Part shown: one piece after another, positions 1 through 6,461 of the stretch
Layout: the number at the start of each line of letters is the position of its first letter
How positions within the stretch are numbered: position 1 is the first letter of the stretch
Assembly: GCA_023701165.1 (NCBI GenBank)
Contig: JAMPXL010000044.1
Location: 1-7,143, forward strand
DNA from: Geothrix sp.
GTDB taxonomy: Bacteria; Acidobacteriota; Holophagae; Holophagales; Holophagaceae
Length of the DNA stretch: 7,143 bases
Reading direction: 5' to 3'
The notes under the pieces: generated by a model
What the model saw: only the letters and a program-made list of their open reading frames with translations
Database searches by the model: none
What the model was told of the DNA's origin: nothing
Position numbers and translations under genes: made by a program

Positions 1-50
1 CCGGACACGCCGGATCAATAACGCTCGACTCCTGGGGCAGGTTTTTGCTG

Positions 51-146
51 AACTGTGGAGGTTCATCCGGGTTGCCTCTGCGAAAGCTGGTGTGTGGTAA
101 CAACAGCTTCCCAGCTCATCCCGGATGAACAACCTCCTTGGCAGTT
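51..146. repeat. Nested long inverted repeat downstream of copA
   Basis: Arms read directly from the sequence: AACTG at 51-55 pairs with CAGTT at 142-146; GGAGG at 57-61 with CCTCC at 133-137; a perfect 10-base arm at 62-71 with 120-129, leaving a 3-base bulge at 130-132; and inside these, AGCTGG at 85-90 with CCAGCT at 111-116. The whole 96 bases can fold into one interrupted hairpin. It begins only 4 bases beyond the copA stop, so it would lie in the 3' end of the cop transcript. Neither side is followed by a T-tract, so it is not a standard rho-independent terminator. It could be a REP/MITE-like palindromic repeat, an mRNA-stabilising or processing structure, or a small structured RNA. The pairing is certain; the role is unknown. 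Confidence 0.75.
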
Positions 147-150
147 ACAT

Positions 151-2265
151 CTAGCGCCGCAGCCGCAGGGCATTCAGCACAACAGTGAGCGAGCTCAGCC
201 CCATGGCCACGCCGACCAGCATGGGCCCGCCGAACCGCTCCAGCTGGCCGACGGCCGCCAGCGGCACCAGCACCAGGTTGTAGCCGAAGGCCCAGCCGAG
301 GTTTTGGCGGATCACGCGATGGGTCCGCAGCGCCAGCCTGCGGGCGGCAAGGATGGGTTCCAGGCCCGGCCGCAGCAGGACCAGCGGGGCCGCGGCCATG
401 GCGGCCCCCGTGCCCTGCTCCCCGGCGCCGGAACCCATGGCGATGCCGCAATCCGCCTGGGCCAACGCGGGCGCATCGTTGACCCCATCCCCCACGAAGC
501 CCACCACGGCACCCTGGGCCTGGAGGTCCCGGATGCGGTTGAGCTTCTCTTCGGGACGCAACCCCGCAGAAATGGACTCGATCCCCACCGCCGCTGCCAT
601 CCGCGCCGCAGGTTCCGGGCGGTCACCCGTGAACAGGTGGAGCCGCAGGCCCTGGCGGCGCAGCTGTCCGGCCACCGCGGCGCTTTCCCCCCGCAGCCGG
701 TCGCCCAGCACGAACACGCCCTTCAGGCCGGTGGCGTCCGCCAGGCCCACGGCGATCCCGTCCTCGTCTACTTCCGGGAAGGCCACGTCCAGGAAGGCCG
801 CGCTGCCCAGCCGCCAGGGCTCGCCCTCGATGTCGCCACTCACCCCGCCACCCGGATGGGCGCGGAAGGCCGCCACCGGCTTCAGCGCGCCCCGATGCGC
901 CGCCACCAGGCCCCGGGCAATGGGGTGTTCCGAGTCCCGCTCCAGGCTGGCGGCCAGATTCAACAGCTCGGCCTCCGCCAGATCCGCGACCGCCAGGGTC
1001 CGGCGAAGCCTGGGGCGCCCTTCCGTGAGGGTCCCGGTCTTGTCAAAGGCCAGATCCGTCGCCTGGCCCAGGGCCTCCAGGGCCGCGGCATCCCGCACCA
1101 GCACGCCCTTTCGGGCCGCGGCCCCCAGGCCCACCATCACGGCCACGGGCGTGGCGAGGCCCAAGGCACAGGGGCAGGCGATCACGAGCAAGGTCACCGC
1201 CGGGCGCCAGGCCGAGGCAAGAGAGCCTGTGGCGAGCCACCAGCCCGCCAGGGTGAGGATCGCCAGTCCCAGGATCACCGGCACAAAGACCGCGCTGATG
1301 CGGTCCGCCAGATCCTGGGCGGGCGCCTTGGAGCCCTGGGCCTGGGCCACCAGCTGGGCCATGCGGGCCAGCTGGGTTTGGGCCCCCACGGCCTGGATCT
1401 CCATCTCGAGCATGGAGCCGTGCACCACGGTGCCCGCCACCAACCCTTCGCCGGGGCCCTTCGGCACGGGCAGGGGTTCGCCCGTAAGCATGGATTCGTC
1501 CACCTCCGCCTGGCCTGCGGTCACGCGGCCATCCGCGGGCACCGCATGGCCCGGCAGCACGCGGGCGCGATCGCCGGGCCGCAGATCCGCCACGGGAACC
1601 TCGGCCACCACACCGTCTGCGTCCAGCCGCAGGGCCGTGGGAGGCGCCAGGGCCAGCAGCTCCTTGAGCGCATCCGTGGCCTTGGATTTGGCCCGGCTCT
1701 CCAGGTACTTGCCCGTAAGCAGGAAGGCCACCAGGGCGGCCGCGGTTTCGAAGCTGAGGTGGTGGACGCCGTTCAACCACTCCACCAGGGCGAAGAACCA
1801 CGCCACGCCGGAACCCAGGGCGATGAGGGTGTCCATGGAGGCCTGGCCGTGCCGGGCCTGGCGGCCCGCCCGCAGGAAGAAACCCCAGCCCGTCCAGAAC
1901 ACCACCGGCGCCGACAGCGCGGCCTGGAGCCAGCCCGGCAGGTGGAGTCCCAGCCCGGGGACCATGGCCAGCAGCATGGGAGCCGTGAGGATGAGCGCGA
2001 CGATCATGCGGTTCCGGGCCGGGGCCAGGTCTGTTTCGGGCCCGGCGACCGCCGCGTCCCCCACGGGACGCTCCAGCCCGTAGCCCGCATCCTCCACCTG
2101 GGCGGCGAGCGCTTCGAAAGGAACCTCGCCTTCCACGGCGGCCGTGGCCGTGGCCAGGTTCACGCTGGCTGACCGCACCCCGGGAGTCGCCGCCAGTGCC
2201 TTTTCCACGTGGCGCACGCAGGAGGCGCAGGTCATGCCGGTGACGGTGTAGGTTTCGGTGCCCAT
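151..2265 (-). CDS. copA: Cu(+)-exporting P1B-type ATPase CopA
   Basis: This is a 704-residue inner-membrane pump that uses ATP to export monovalent copper (possibly silver) from the cytoplasm. In order: one N-terminal heavy-metal-associated domain (residues 1-68) with GMTCASC, metal ligands C13 and C16; paired hydrophobic helices at about 86-133 and 145-187; actuator domain with TGE at 261-263; membrane metal site CPC at 364-366; phosphorylation motif DKTGTLT with D408; SEHP at 445-448; TGD at 546-548; GDGVND at 592-597. YN at 662-663 and MGLSS at 688-692 in the last two helices complete the ligand set typical of Cu+ (P1B-1) pumps. The ATG follows GGAGG by 5 bases and lies 19 bases after the copZ stop, so it is the last gene of the operon. 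Odd: the segment after GDGVND (610-631) lacks the usual GTGTD signature and looks about five residues longer. Ag+ specificity cannot be excluded. Confidence 0.97.
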   Translation of the reverse strand: MGTETYTVTGMTCASCVRHVEKALAATPGVRSASVNLATATAAVEGEVPFEALAAQVEDAGYGLERPVGDAAVAGPETDLAPARNRMIVALILTAPMLLAMVPGLGLHLPGWLQAALSAPVVFWTGWGFFLRAGRQARHGQASMDTLIALGSGVAWFFALVEWLNGVHHLSFETAAALVAFLLTGKYLESRAKSKATDALKELLALAPPTALRLDADGVVAEVPVADLRPGDRARVLPGHAVPADGRVTAGQAEVDESMLTGEPLPVPKGPGEGLVAGTVVHGSMLEMEIQAVGAQTQLARMAQLVAQAQGSKAPAQDLADRISAVFVPVILGLAILTLAGWWLATGSLASAWRPAVTLLVIACPCALGLATPVAVMVGLGAAARKGVLVRDAAALEALGQATDLAFDKTGTLTEGRPRLRRTLAVADLAEAELLNLAASLERDSEHPIARGLVAAHRGALKPVAAFRAHPGGGVSGDIEGEPWRLGSAAFLDVAFPEVDEDGIAVGLADATGLKGVFVLGDRLRGESAAVAGQLRRQGLRLHLFTGDRPEPAARMAAAVGIESISAGLRPEEKLNRIRDLQAQGAVVGFVGDGVNDAPALAQADCGIAMGSGAGEQGTGAAMAAAPLVLLRPGLEPILAARRLALRTHRVIRQNLGWAFGYNLVLVPLAAVGQLERFGGPMLVGVAMGLSSLTVVLNALRLRR

Positions 2266-2284
2266 GGGAACCTCCGGAACCGGG

Positions 2285-2491
2285 CTAGGCCGGCCCCACC
2301 AGCTGGTACCCTGCTGCCGCCACCTGGGCCGAGAGCGCCTCGAGGCTGGCTTCCCCGGTCACGGTGGCCGTTCCGTGCGCCGCGTCCACCGCCACATCCG
2401 TGACGCCGGGGGTCGCGCGGATCGCCTTGTCGACGTGGCGGGCGCAGCCGCCGCAGGTCATGCCGCTCACACGGTAGGTCTGGGTGTTCAT
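2285..2491 (-). CDS. copZ: CopZ-like copper chaperone (single HMA domain)
   Basis: A 68-residue cytosolic protein consisting of one heavy-metal-associated (ferredoxin-like) domain. The metal-binding loop GMTCGGC gives ligands C13 and C16, and the GY near the C terminus is the usual end of the fold. Members of this family bind Cu+ and hand it to the CopA ATPase, and in some species to the regulator. Its sequence is very close to the N-terminal domain of the adjacent CopA (about 37 identities over 65 positions in my hand alignment), which suggests that one arose from the other by duplication. The ATG is preceded by GAGGAG at good distance. The gene starts 15 bases after the regulator's stop and ends 19 bases before copA, so all three are probably co-transcribed. 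The length is normal for CopZ. Confidence 0.93.
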   Translation of the reverse strand: MNTQTYRVSGMTCGGCARHVDKAIRATPGVTDVAVDAAHGTATVTGEASLEALSAQVAAAGYQLVGPA

Positions 2492-2506
2492 GGAGTCTCC
2501 TCGGAT

Positions 2507-2983
2507 TCAGGCCCGCTGGGGCAGCCGCTCGGCTTCCGCCAGCAAGGTTTCCATCAGGTTGCAGCCCAGGACGCTGCTCTGGCCATCGGGCGTTCCCAGC
2601 GTGATCCGGAGGATCTCCACCAGCAGCTGGATCTCCGCCAGCCGCCCTTCAAGGACGCGGAGCTTGCCGCCCAGGGCGTCCCGCACATGGGCGCAGGGGG
2701 CGCTGTCCTGGCGCAGGGCCCGCAGCAGCTCCTGCACTTCATCCAGGCTGAAGCCCGCGGCCTGGGAGGCCTTCAGGACACGCACCCACTGGATGGCCTC
2801 CATGGGAAAGAGGCGGTAGCCCTTGGGGGACCGGGGCAGGTCCCCGAACACCCCCGCATCTGCGTAGAAACGCAGGTTCCGGGCCGTGAGCCCCGAACGG
2901 GCCGCCAGCTGCCCGATTTTCAGCAGGCGCGGCGCAGCGGGCGCCGGAGTGACCGTGGGATAGAAGTCAAGGACAGCCGACAT
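2507..2983 (-). CDS. MerR-family metal-responsive regulator (CueR-like role)
   Basis: A 158-residue transcription factor of the MerR family. The winged helix-turn-helix starts near residue 22 (KIGQLAARSGLTARNLRFYA), followed by GYRLF, the second DNA-binding element and a long dimerisation helix at about 97-128. It probably controls its own operon, activating regulator-copZ-copA when Cu+ or another soft metal rises. Only two cysteines exist, C97 and C141. They align without gaps to C82 and C126 of Tn501 MerR, whereas the first loop cysteine (MerR C117, CueR C112) is replaced by P132/D133. A 20-residue Pro/Ala-rich extension precedes the DNA-binding domain, which is unusual for the family. The start is supported by GGGAGG upstream and by the promoter ending about 20 bases before it. 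Copper is inferred from the neighbours; the protein's own ligand set does not match CueR exactly. Confidence 0.92.
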   Translation of the reverse strand: MSAVLDFYPTVTPAPAAPRLLKIGQLAARSGLTARNLRFYADAGVFGDLPRSPKGYRLFPMEAIQWVRVLKASQAAGFSLDEVQELLRALRQDSAPCAHVRDALGGKLRVLEGRLAEIQLLVEILRITLGTPDGQSSVLGCNLMETLLAEAERLPQRA

Positions 2984-3010
2984 GGGGACCTCCCGAGGGC
3001 GAACGGTCCC

Positions 3011-3041
3011 AGATTAAGCCTCCAGTTACATGGAAGCTCAA
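3011..3041 (-). promoter_or_regulatory. MerR-type promoter and operator of the cop operon
   Basis: On the minus strand, -35 TTGAGC (3036-3041) and -10 TAATCT (3011-3016) are separated by exactly 19 bases, the over-long spacer typical of promoters activated by MerR-family proteins through DNA distortion. Filling the spacer is a dyad at 3017-3038: AGCTTCCA, six bases, TGGAGGCT, with 7 of 8 positions symmetric. This layout matches known CueR-controlled copA promoters. Transcription would start near 3004, about 20 bases before the regulator ATG, so the regulator, copZ and copA would all be induced together. A-rich plus-strand sequence at 3043-3059 (T-rich on the transcribed-sense strand) lies directly upstream of -35, where an UP element would be. 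An alternative -10, CTTAAT with a 17-base spacer, overlaps it but fits the MerR geometry less well. Confidence 0.85.
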
Positions 3042-3059
3042 GGATAAAATCACAAAAAA

Positions 3060-4943
3060 CTATATGCCCTGACGGTTGTGTATGTGCAGATGCAGAAGCG
3101 TCACGGCCGCGGGAGTGATGCCGGGGATCCGGCTGGCCTGTCCCAGGGTCTCGGGGCGATGCAATGCGAATTTTTCCAACACTTCCTTGGACAATCCATG
3201 GAGGTGCTCGATGCGGAAATCCGATGGGATGCGCACATGATCCCAGGCCCGGTGACCCTCCAGGAGGCGGGCCTCCCGTTCACGGTAGGGGGCGTAGCGC
3301 AGCTCGAAGAGCAGCAGATCCCTCTCCCAGGCGGGATTCCATCCGGCCTGGGGGAGGGCCCATCCCTCCAGCTGGGCCAGGCAGGCATCGGTTTCCGCGG
3401 GCCCCATGTGCTGGCGGCGCAGCAGGTCGGACAGGCTCAGGCCCGCGTCCAGCCGGAGGCCGGCGGCGGCAGCAATGGGGCCGAAGGGGCTGGTCTGGGT
3501 GGCCCAGGCAGCCTCGCACTGGGTCCGCAACCGCTCCCGCCGCTCGATCTTGGCCTCCACCATGGCCATGTCTCCGGCGGTCAGGGCCCCCACTTCCCGG
3601 GCCACCTCCAGAAGCCGGGCGTCCGCCACATCGCAGGCCAGGCCCAGCCGGTGTTCGGCCCGGGCCGTGAGCATGCGGTAGGGCTCGTCCGTGCCCTTGG
3701 TGACGAGATCATCCACCATGACACCCAGGTAGGCCTGGTCCCGGCCGAGGACGATGGGCGCCTGGTCCCGCAGCCACCGCACGGCATTGATCCCCGCCAG
3801 CAGGCCCTGGCCCGCCGCCTCCTCGTAGCCCGTGGTGCCGTTGATCTGACCCGCGAACCAGACGCCGTCGAGGTTCTCCACGGACAGATCCTGGCGCAGC
3901 TGGAGGGGATCGAAGCTGTCGTACTCGATGGCGTAGCCGGGCCTCAGGATCTCGGCGGCCTGGAAGCCCGGGAGGCTCCGCACCATGCGCAGCTGGACGT
4001 CGGGAGGCATGGAGGTGGACAGGCCCGCCAGGTAGATCTCCTCGGTTTCGAGGCTCTCCGGCTCCACGAAGACCTGGTGCCGGCCCTTGTCCGGGAACTT
4101 CACGAACTTGTCCTCGATGGAGGGGCAGTAGCGGGGCCCGATGCCCTCGATGTGGCCCCCGTAGAGGCTCGACTTCGCCAGGTTCTCCCGCACGATGGCC
4201 TCGGTTTCCGCCGTGGTGTGGACGATGTGGCAGGGCACCTGGGGCTGGGGGGTTCCAGCGCTGAAGAAACTGAAGGGGCGGGGCGGATCGTCGCCGGGCT
4301 GGACCTCGAGGCGGCTGAAATCGATGGAGGCCTTCGCCAGCCGGGGGCTCGTCCCGGTCTTGAGGCGGCGATGGCGGAGGCCCAGGCTCCGCAGCTGGTC
4401 CGCCAGGTGGGTGCTGGCGGGCTCCCCGGCCCGGCCCGCCTCCAGGCGCCGCTCGCCGATGAGGATGCGCCCGTTGAGGAAGGTGCCGCTGGTGATGACC
4501 ACGGCGTCGCAGGGCAGCACCGAGCCGTCCAGCAGCTCCACCCCCCGCAGGCCCCGGGTGCCCTCCCGCCACAGGATGGCCGCGGCCGTCCCCTGGCGCA
4601 GGTTCAGGCCCGGCACATGCTCCAGCAGCTGCCGGGCCGCGGTGCGGTACTTCACCTTGTCCGCCTGGGCCCGGGGGCCGCGCACCGCCACGCCCCGGCT
4701 TTCGTTGAGGATGCGGAAGTGGATGCCCGTGGCGTCGATGAGGCGGCCCATGGCGCCGCCCAGGGCATCCACCTCCCGGACCATGTGGCCCTTGCCCACG
4801 CCCCCGATGCTGGGATTGCAGCTCATCTGGCCGATCTGATCCAGGTTCATGGTGAGCAGGGTCGTGGCCAGGCCCATGCGGGCTGAAATGTGCGCAGCCT
4901 CGATCCCCGCATGCCCGCCACCGATGACCACCACCTGCTTCAA
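3060..4943 (-). CDS. mnmG: tRNA uridine-5-carboxymethylaminomethyl(34) synthesis enzyme MnmG (GidA)
   Basis: A 627-residue cytosolic FAD enzyme which, with the GTPase MnmE, installs the (carboxymethyl)aminomethyl group on wobble U34 of certain tRNAs. Visible motifs: FAD-binding GGGHAG at 8-13; SCNPSIGG at 41-48 with catalytic C42; VRGPRAQADK at 87-96; first family signature GPRYCPSIEDK at 269-279 with catalytic C273; second signature GQINGTTGYEEAAGQG at 366-380; and the C-terminal helical MnmE/tRNA-binding domain from about 550, with GQASRIPGITPA near the end. The length is normal. The start is TTG: GGAGGG lies 5 bases before it, the FAD motif begins right after, and an in-frame stop at 4962-4964 leaves no ATG or GTG upstream. 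It is divergent from pssA and followed by the cop operon; rsmG, a common partner, is not adjacent here. Confidence 0.97.
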   Translation of the reverse strand: MKQVVVIGGGHAGIEAAHISARMGLATTLLTMNLDQIGQMSCNPSIGGVGKGHMVREVDALGGAMGRLIDATGIHFRILNESRGVAVRGPRAQADKVKYRTAARQLLEHVPGLNLRQGTAAAILWREGTRGLRGVELLDGSVLPCDAVVITSGTFLNGRILIGERRLEAGRAGEPASTHLADQLRSLGLRHRRLKTGTSPRLAKASIDFSRLEVQPGDDPPRPFSFFSAGTPQPQVPCHIVHTTAETEAIVRENLAKSSLYGGHIEGIGPRYCPSIEDKFVKFPDKGRHQVFVEPESLETEEIYLAGLSTSMPPDVQLRMVRSLPGFQAAEILRPGYAIEYDSFDPLQLRQDLSVENLDGVWFAGQINGTTGYEEAAGQGLLAGINAVRWLRDQAPIVLGRDQAYLGVMVDDLVTKGTDEPYRMLTARAEHRLGLACDVADARLLEVAREVGALTAGDMAMVEAKIERRERLRTQCEAAWATQTSPFGPIAAAAGLRLDAGLSLSDLLRRQHMGPAETDACLAQLEGWALPQAGWNPAWERDLLLFELRYAPYREREARLLEGHRAWDHVRIPSDFRIEHLHGLSKEVLEKFALHRPETLGQASRIPGITPAAVTLLHLHIHNRQGI

Positions 4944-4975
4944 GCCGCCCTCCGAAGGCTGTCAGGATACCCGCT

Positions 4976-4997
4976 CCTCCGGGCCCCCCCGGGGAGG
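4976..4997. other. GC-rich hairpin in the mnmG-pssA intergenic region
   Basis: CCGGG at 4979-4983 pairs with CCCGG at 4988-4992 around a 4-base C loop, and CCT at 4976-4978 can continue pairing with AGG at 4995-4997 past a two-base bulge. There is no T-tract on either side, so it is not a normal terminator. If pssA transcription starts upstream of it, the hairpin would occlude the GGGGAGG ribosome-binding sequence at 4991-4997. The pairing is visible; a regulatory role is inference, and GC-rich DNA makes such pairs by chance. Confidence 0.35.
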
Positions 4998-5009
4998 TGC
5001 GGGATGTGA
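4991..5009 (+). promoter_or_regulatory. Shine-Dalgarno plus ATG-TGA start-stop pair in the pssA leader
   Basis: GGGGAGG (4991-4997) is the only strong Shine-Dalgarno before pssA. Six bases later comes ATG at 5004-5006, immediately followed in frame by TGA at 5007-5009. The pair is in the same frame as pssA and sits 12 bases before the pssA ATG at 5022, which has no comparable ribosome-binding site of its own. A ribosome loading here would start, terminate at once and could re-initiate at 5022. This could be a minimal upstream ORF that limits pssA translation, or a chance arrangement in which the Shine-Dalgarno acts at long range. The arrangement is visible; function is inferred. Confidence 0.35.
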
Positions 5010-5021
5010 GAAACTGTCCCC

Positions 5022-5861
5022 ATGCGACCCCGCCTGAGCCCTGAGGAACGCCGCGCCCGCCGGCAGCGCGCCATGCGCAAATCCATGTTCGTGCTGCCCT
5101 CCAGCATCACCATGGCCTCGATCCTCTGCGGCTTCTCCAGCGTGGTCATGTCCATCAATGCCGCCGGATCCACCCCGGACCGGTACTTCCTGTGGGCCGC
5201 AGGCCTGCTGGTGCTGGCGGGGGTTTTCGATGGCCTGGACGGCCGCGTGGCCCGGGCCACCAACACGGCCACGGAGTTCGGCGTGCAGCTGGACAGCCTG
5301 GCGGACGTCATCAGCTTCGGCATGGCCCCCGCCATCCTGGCCTACCGCTACGGCTTCTTCCACCTGGGCATCCACGACTCCCACCTGCGGGCCGCGGGCT
5401 GGGCCGCCTGCTTCGTCTTCACCGCCTGCGGCGCCCTCCGCCTGGCCCGCTTCAACGTGCAGGTGGGCTCCACGGACCCCCGGTACTTCATGGGCCTGCC
5501 CATTCCCGCCGGCGCCGCCTGCGTGGCCTCAGTGATCATCTGGCACCCGGCCCCCCCGGCCACCGTGGCCCACGCCTATGCCTTCGCCGCGGAACTGTTC
5601 ATCGTCGGCCTGCTGATGGTGTCCACCCTCCGCTTCCCCAGCTTCAAGAAGCGCGCCGGCAGCCCCCGCGCCGCCATGCTCACCAGCCTCAGCATCGTCC
5701 TTGTCTTCGCGATGATGATCGTCTTCCAGCAGCGCTTCTTCATCGGCTTCTTCGCCGCCTACGTCGCCCTGAGCCTTGCCATGAACGTGGCCTGGAAGGC
5801 CGGCTGGCGGGGCGTGGAGCCCCCGCGGGACGAAGTCGAGGACCCGGAAACCGTCCACTAG
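5022..5861 (+). CDS. pssA: CDP-diacylglycerol-serine O-phosphatidyltransferase (phosphatidylserine synthase)
   Basis: A 279-residue integral membrane enzyme that joins CDP-diacylglycerol and L-serine to give phosphatidylserine and CMP, the first step toward phosphatidylethanolamine. The complete CDP-alcohol phosphatidyltransferase signature is present: D70, D73-G74, A77-R78, G87, D91 and D95 with the standard spacing. LARFN (141-145) and FMGLPIPAG (156-164) are typical of the type II (Bacillus-like) PssA, and several hydrophobic segments follow, to about 255. The N-terminal 17 residues are strongly basic and precede the usual family start, so translation might instead begin at M18 (5073) or M22 (5085); neither has a well-placed ribosome-binding site. 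The 5022 ATG is the first possible start after an in-frame TGA at 5007. No decarboxylase gene (psd) is in the window. It converges on the next gene with a 21-base gap. Confidence 0.95.
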   Translation: MRPRLSPEERRARRQRAMRKSMFVLPSSITMASILCGFSSVVMSINAAGSTPDRYFLWAAGLLVLAGVFDGLDGRVARATNTATEFGVQLDSLADVISFGMAPAILAYRYGFFHLGIHDSHLRAAGWAACFVFTACGALRLARFNVQVGSTDPRYFMGLPIPAGAACVASVIIWHPAPPATVAHAYAFAAELFIVGLLMVSTLRFPSFKKRAGSPRAAMLTSLSIVLVFAMMIVFQQRFFIGFFAAYVALSLAMNVAWKAGWRGVEPPRDEVEDPETVH

Positions 5862-5882
5862 GAAGACAGGGGGCCGGTCAGA

Positions 5883-6383
5883 TCAGAGGGCGGTGGCGCC
5901 TGCGGGAACCGCCACGCCTGCGACCGCGGCCACCTTGGCATTGGACATCAGTTTGCCGCCGGTGCCGGGGCCGATGCCCAGGGCCGCGCCCTGCTTCACG
6001 CCGGCCTCGGAGGTGGCTGCCGTGGGAATCTTGATGGCGGCCATGCGCTGGATGAGGAAGCTGGCCGCGGAGGAGCCGTCTCCTGCGACCTTGTCGCCTG
6101 CGAGCAGGATCACGGCATCCGGCTTGCGGCCCGTGAGTGTGGCGATGGCCTTGCCCATGTCCTGGGGGCCCTTCACGTCCACCACGACCACCTTCAGTCC
6201 CCCGGCGGCCCCGGTGAGGGCTCCAAGGGAGGCCTTGCTCCCGTTCGAGTCGCAGACCACTGCCACGGTCTCCACCTGGGGCCAGGCCTTCTTCATCGCG
6301 CCGATCACGGCGTCATAGTCCCCGGCCATGAGTGCCACGGACGAGAGGACCGGCATGAGAATCAGGGAAGCGATGCGAGCCAT
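5883..6383 (-). CDS. Small exported protein, half-length periplasmic-binding-like fold, unknown function
   Basis: A 166-residue protein of unknown role. Residues 1-20 look like a Sec signal peptide (short basic start, hydrophobic core, small residues, probable cleavage near ALMA-GD). The mature part alternates strands and helices: VETVAVVCD at 36-44, LKVVVVDVKGP at 63-73, KPDAVILLAGDK at 87-98, an IPTAATSE stretch and QGAALGIGPGTGGKL. This order recalls one lobe of ABC_sub_bind-type (TrpX-like) binding proteins, where a predicted ligand cleft follows 'PDA' and 'kiP' strands, but full family members are about twice as long and this has no second lobe. The mature protein has a single cysteine, C43. 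The ATG is well supported by GGAGGT 7 bases upstream. It is 78 bases from the transporter upstream and could be read through from it or have its own promoter. The family assignment is weak. Confidence 0.8.
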   Translation of the reverse strand: MARIASLILMPVLSSVALMAGDYDAVIGAMKKAWPQVETVAVVCDSNGSKASLGALTGAAGGLKVVVVDVKGPQDMGKAIATLTGRKPDAVILLAGDKVAGDGSSAASFLIQRMAAIKIPTAATSEAGVKQGAALGIGPGTGGKLMSNAKVAAVAGVAVPAGATAL

Positions 6384-6461
6384 GGAATGACCTCCGGCGA
6401 TTCCCCCCCATCGGCAGGATTCCGGGATGGCTGGAGCATAGAGTTGTTTTTATGGTTTTTT
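6384..6461. other. Intergenic gap with AT-rich patch
   Basis: This gap lies between the transporter stop and the small exported gene. It contains an A/T-rich run (about 6444-6465) that stands out in GC-rich DNA and could hold the promoter of the small gene; the best minus-strand hexamers I can place, TTAGAA and TCTATG spaced 17, each match consensus at only 3 of 6 positions. No stem with a following T-tract in the minus-strand direction, so no terminator for the transporter gene is evident. The ribosome-binding site of the small gene is at its low-coordinate end. Confidence 0.4.

Noticed and set aside
47..150. Integron attC site
   Set aside because: The length and palindromy would fit, but the ends (GCTGAAC and GTTACAT) break the RYYYAAC/GTTRRRY core consensus and do not pair with each other beyond three bases; no integrase or cassette genes are seen.
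55..2172. Very long plus-strand open frames opposite copA (705 and 576 codons)
   Set aside because: Their products are low-complexity (rich in Gln, His, Arg, Pro, Gly or Ser/Ala) with no family motifs, and they are antisense to an intact CopA with every catalytic motif. GC-rich DNA has few stops in such frames.
3042..3062. Rho-independent terminator after mnmG
   Set aside because: There is a six-base T-run after the stop on the minus strand but no GC-rich stem before it; an AT-rich promoter upstream element explains it better.
3078..4886. 602-codon plus-strand open frame opposite mnmG
   Set aside because: It mirrors the MnmG reading frame and has no recognisable domain; mnmG is complete and conserved on the minus strand.
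4976..4997. Bidirectional terminator between mnmG and pssA
   Set aside because: The genes diverge here, so no terminator is expected, and no T-tract follows the stem.
5004..5009. Selenocysteine or read-through start of pssA at 5004
   Set aside because: TGA directly after ATG would need recoding with no supporting element, and PssA does not need those residues.
5192..6034. Plus-strand frame overlapping pssA and the small exported gene
   Set aside because: Arg/Pro/Gly-rich shadow of pssA, running out of frame into the antisense of the next gene.
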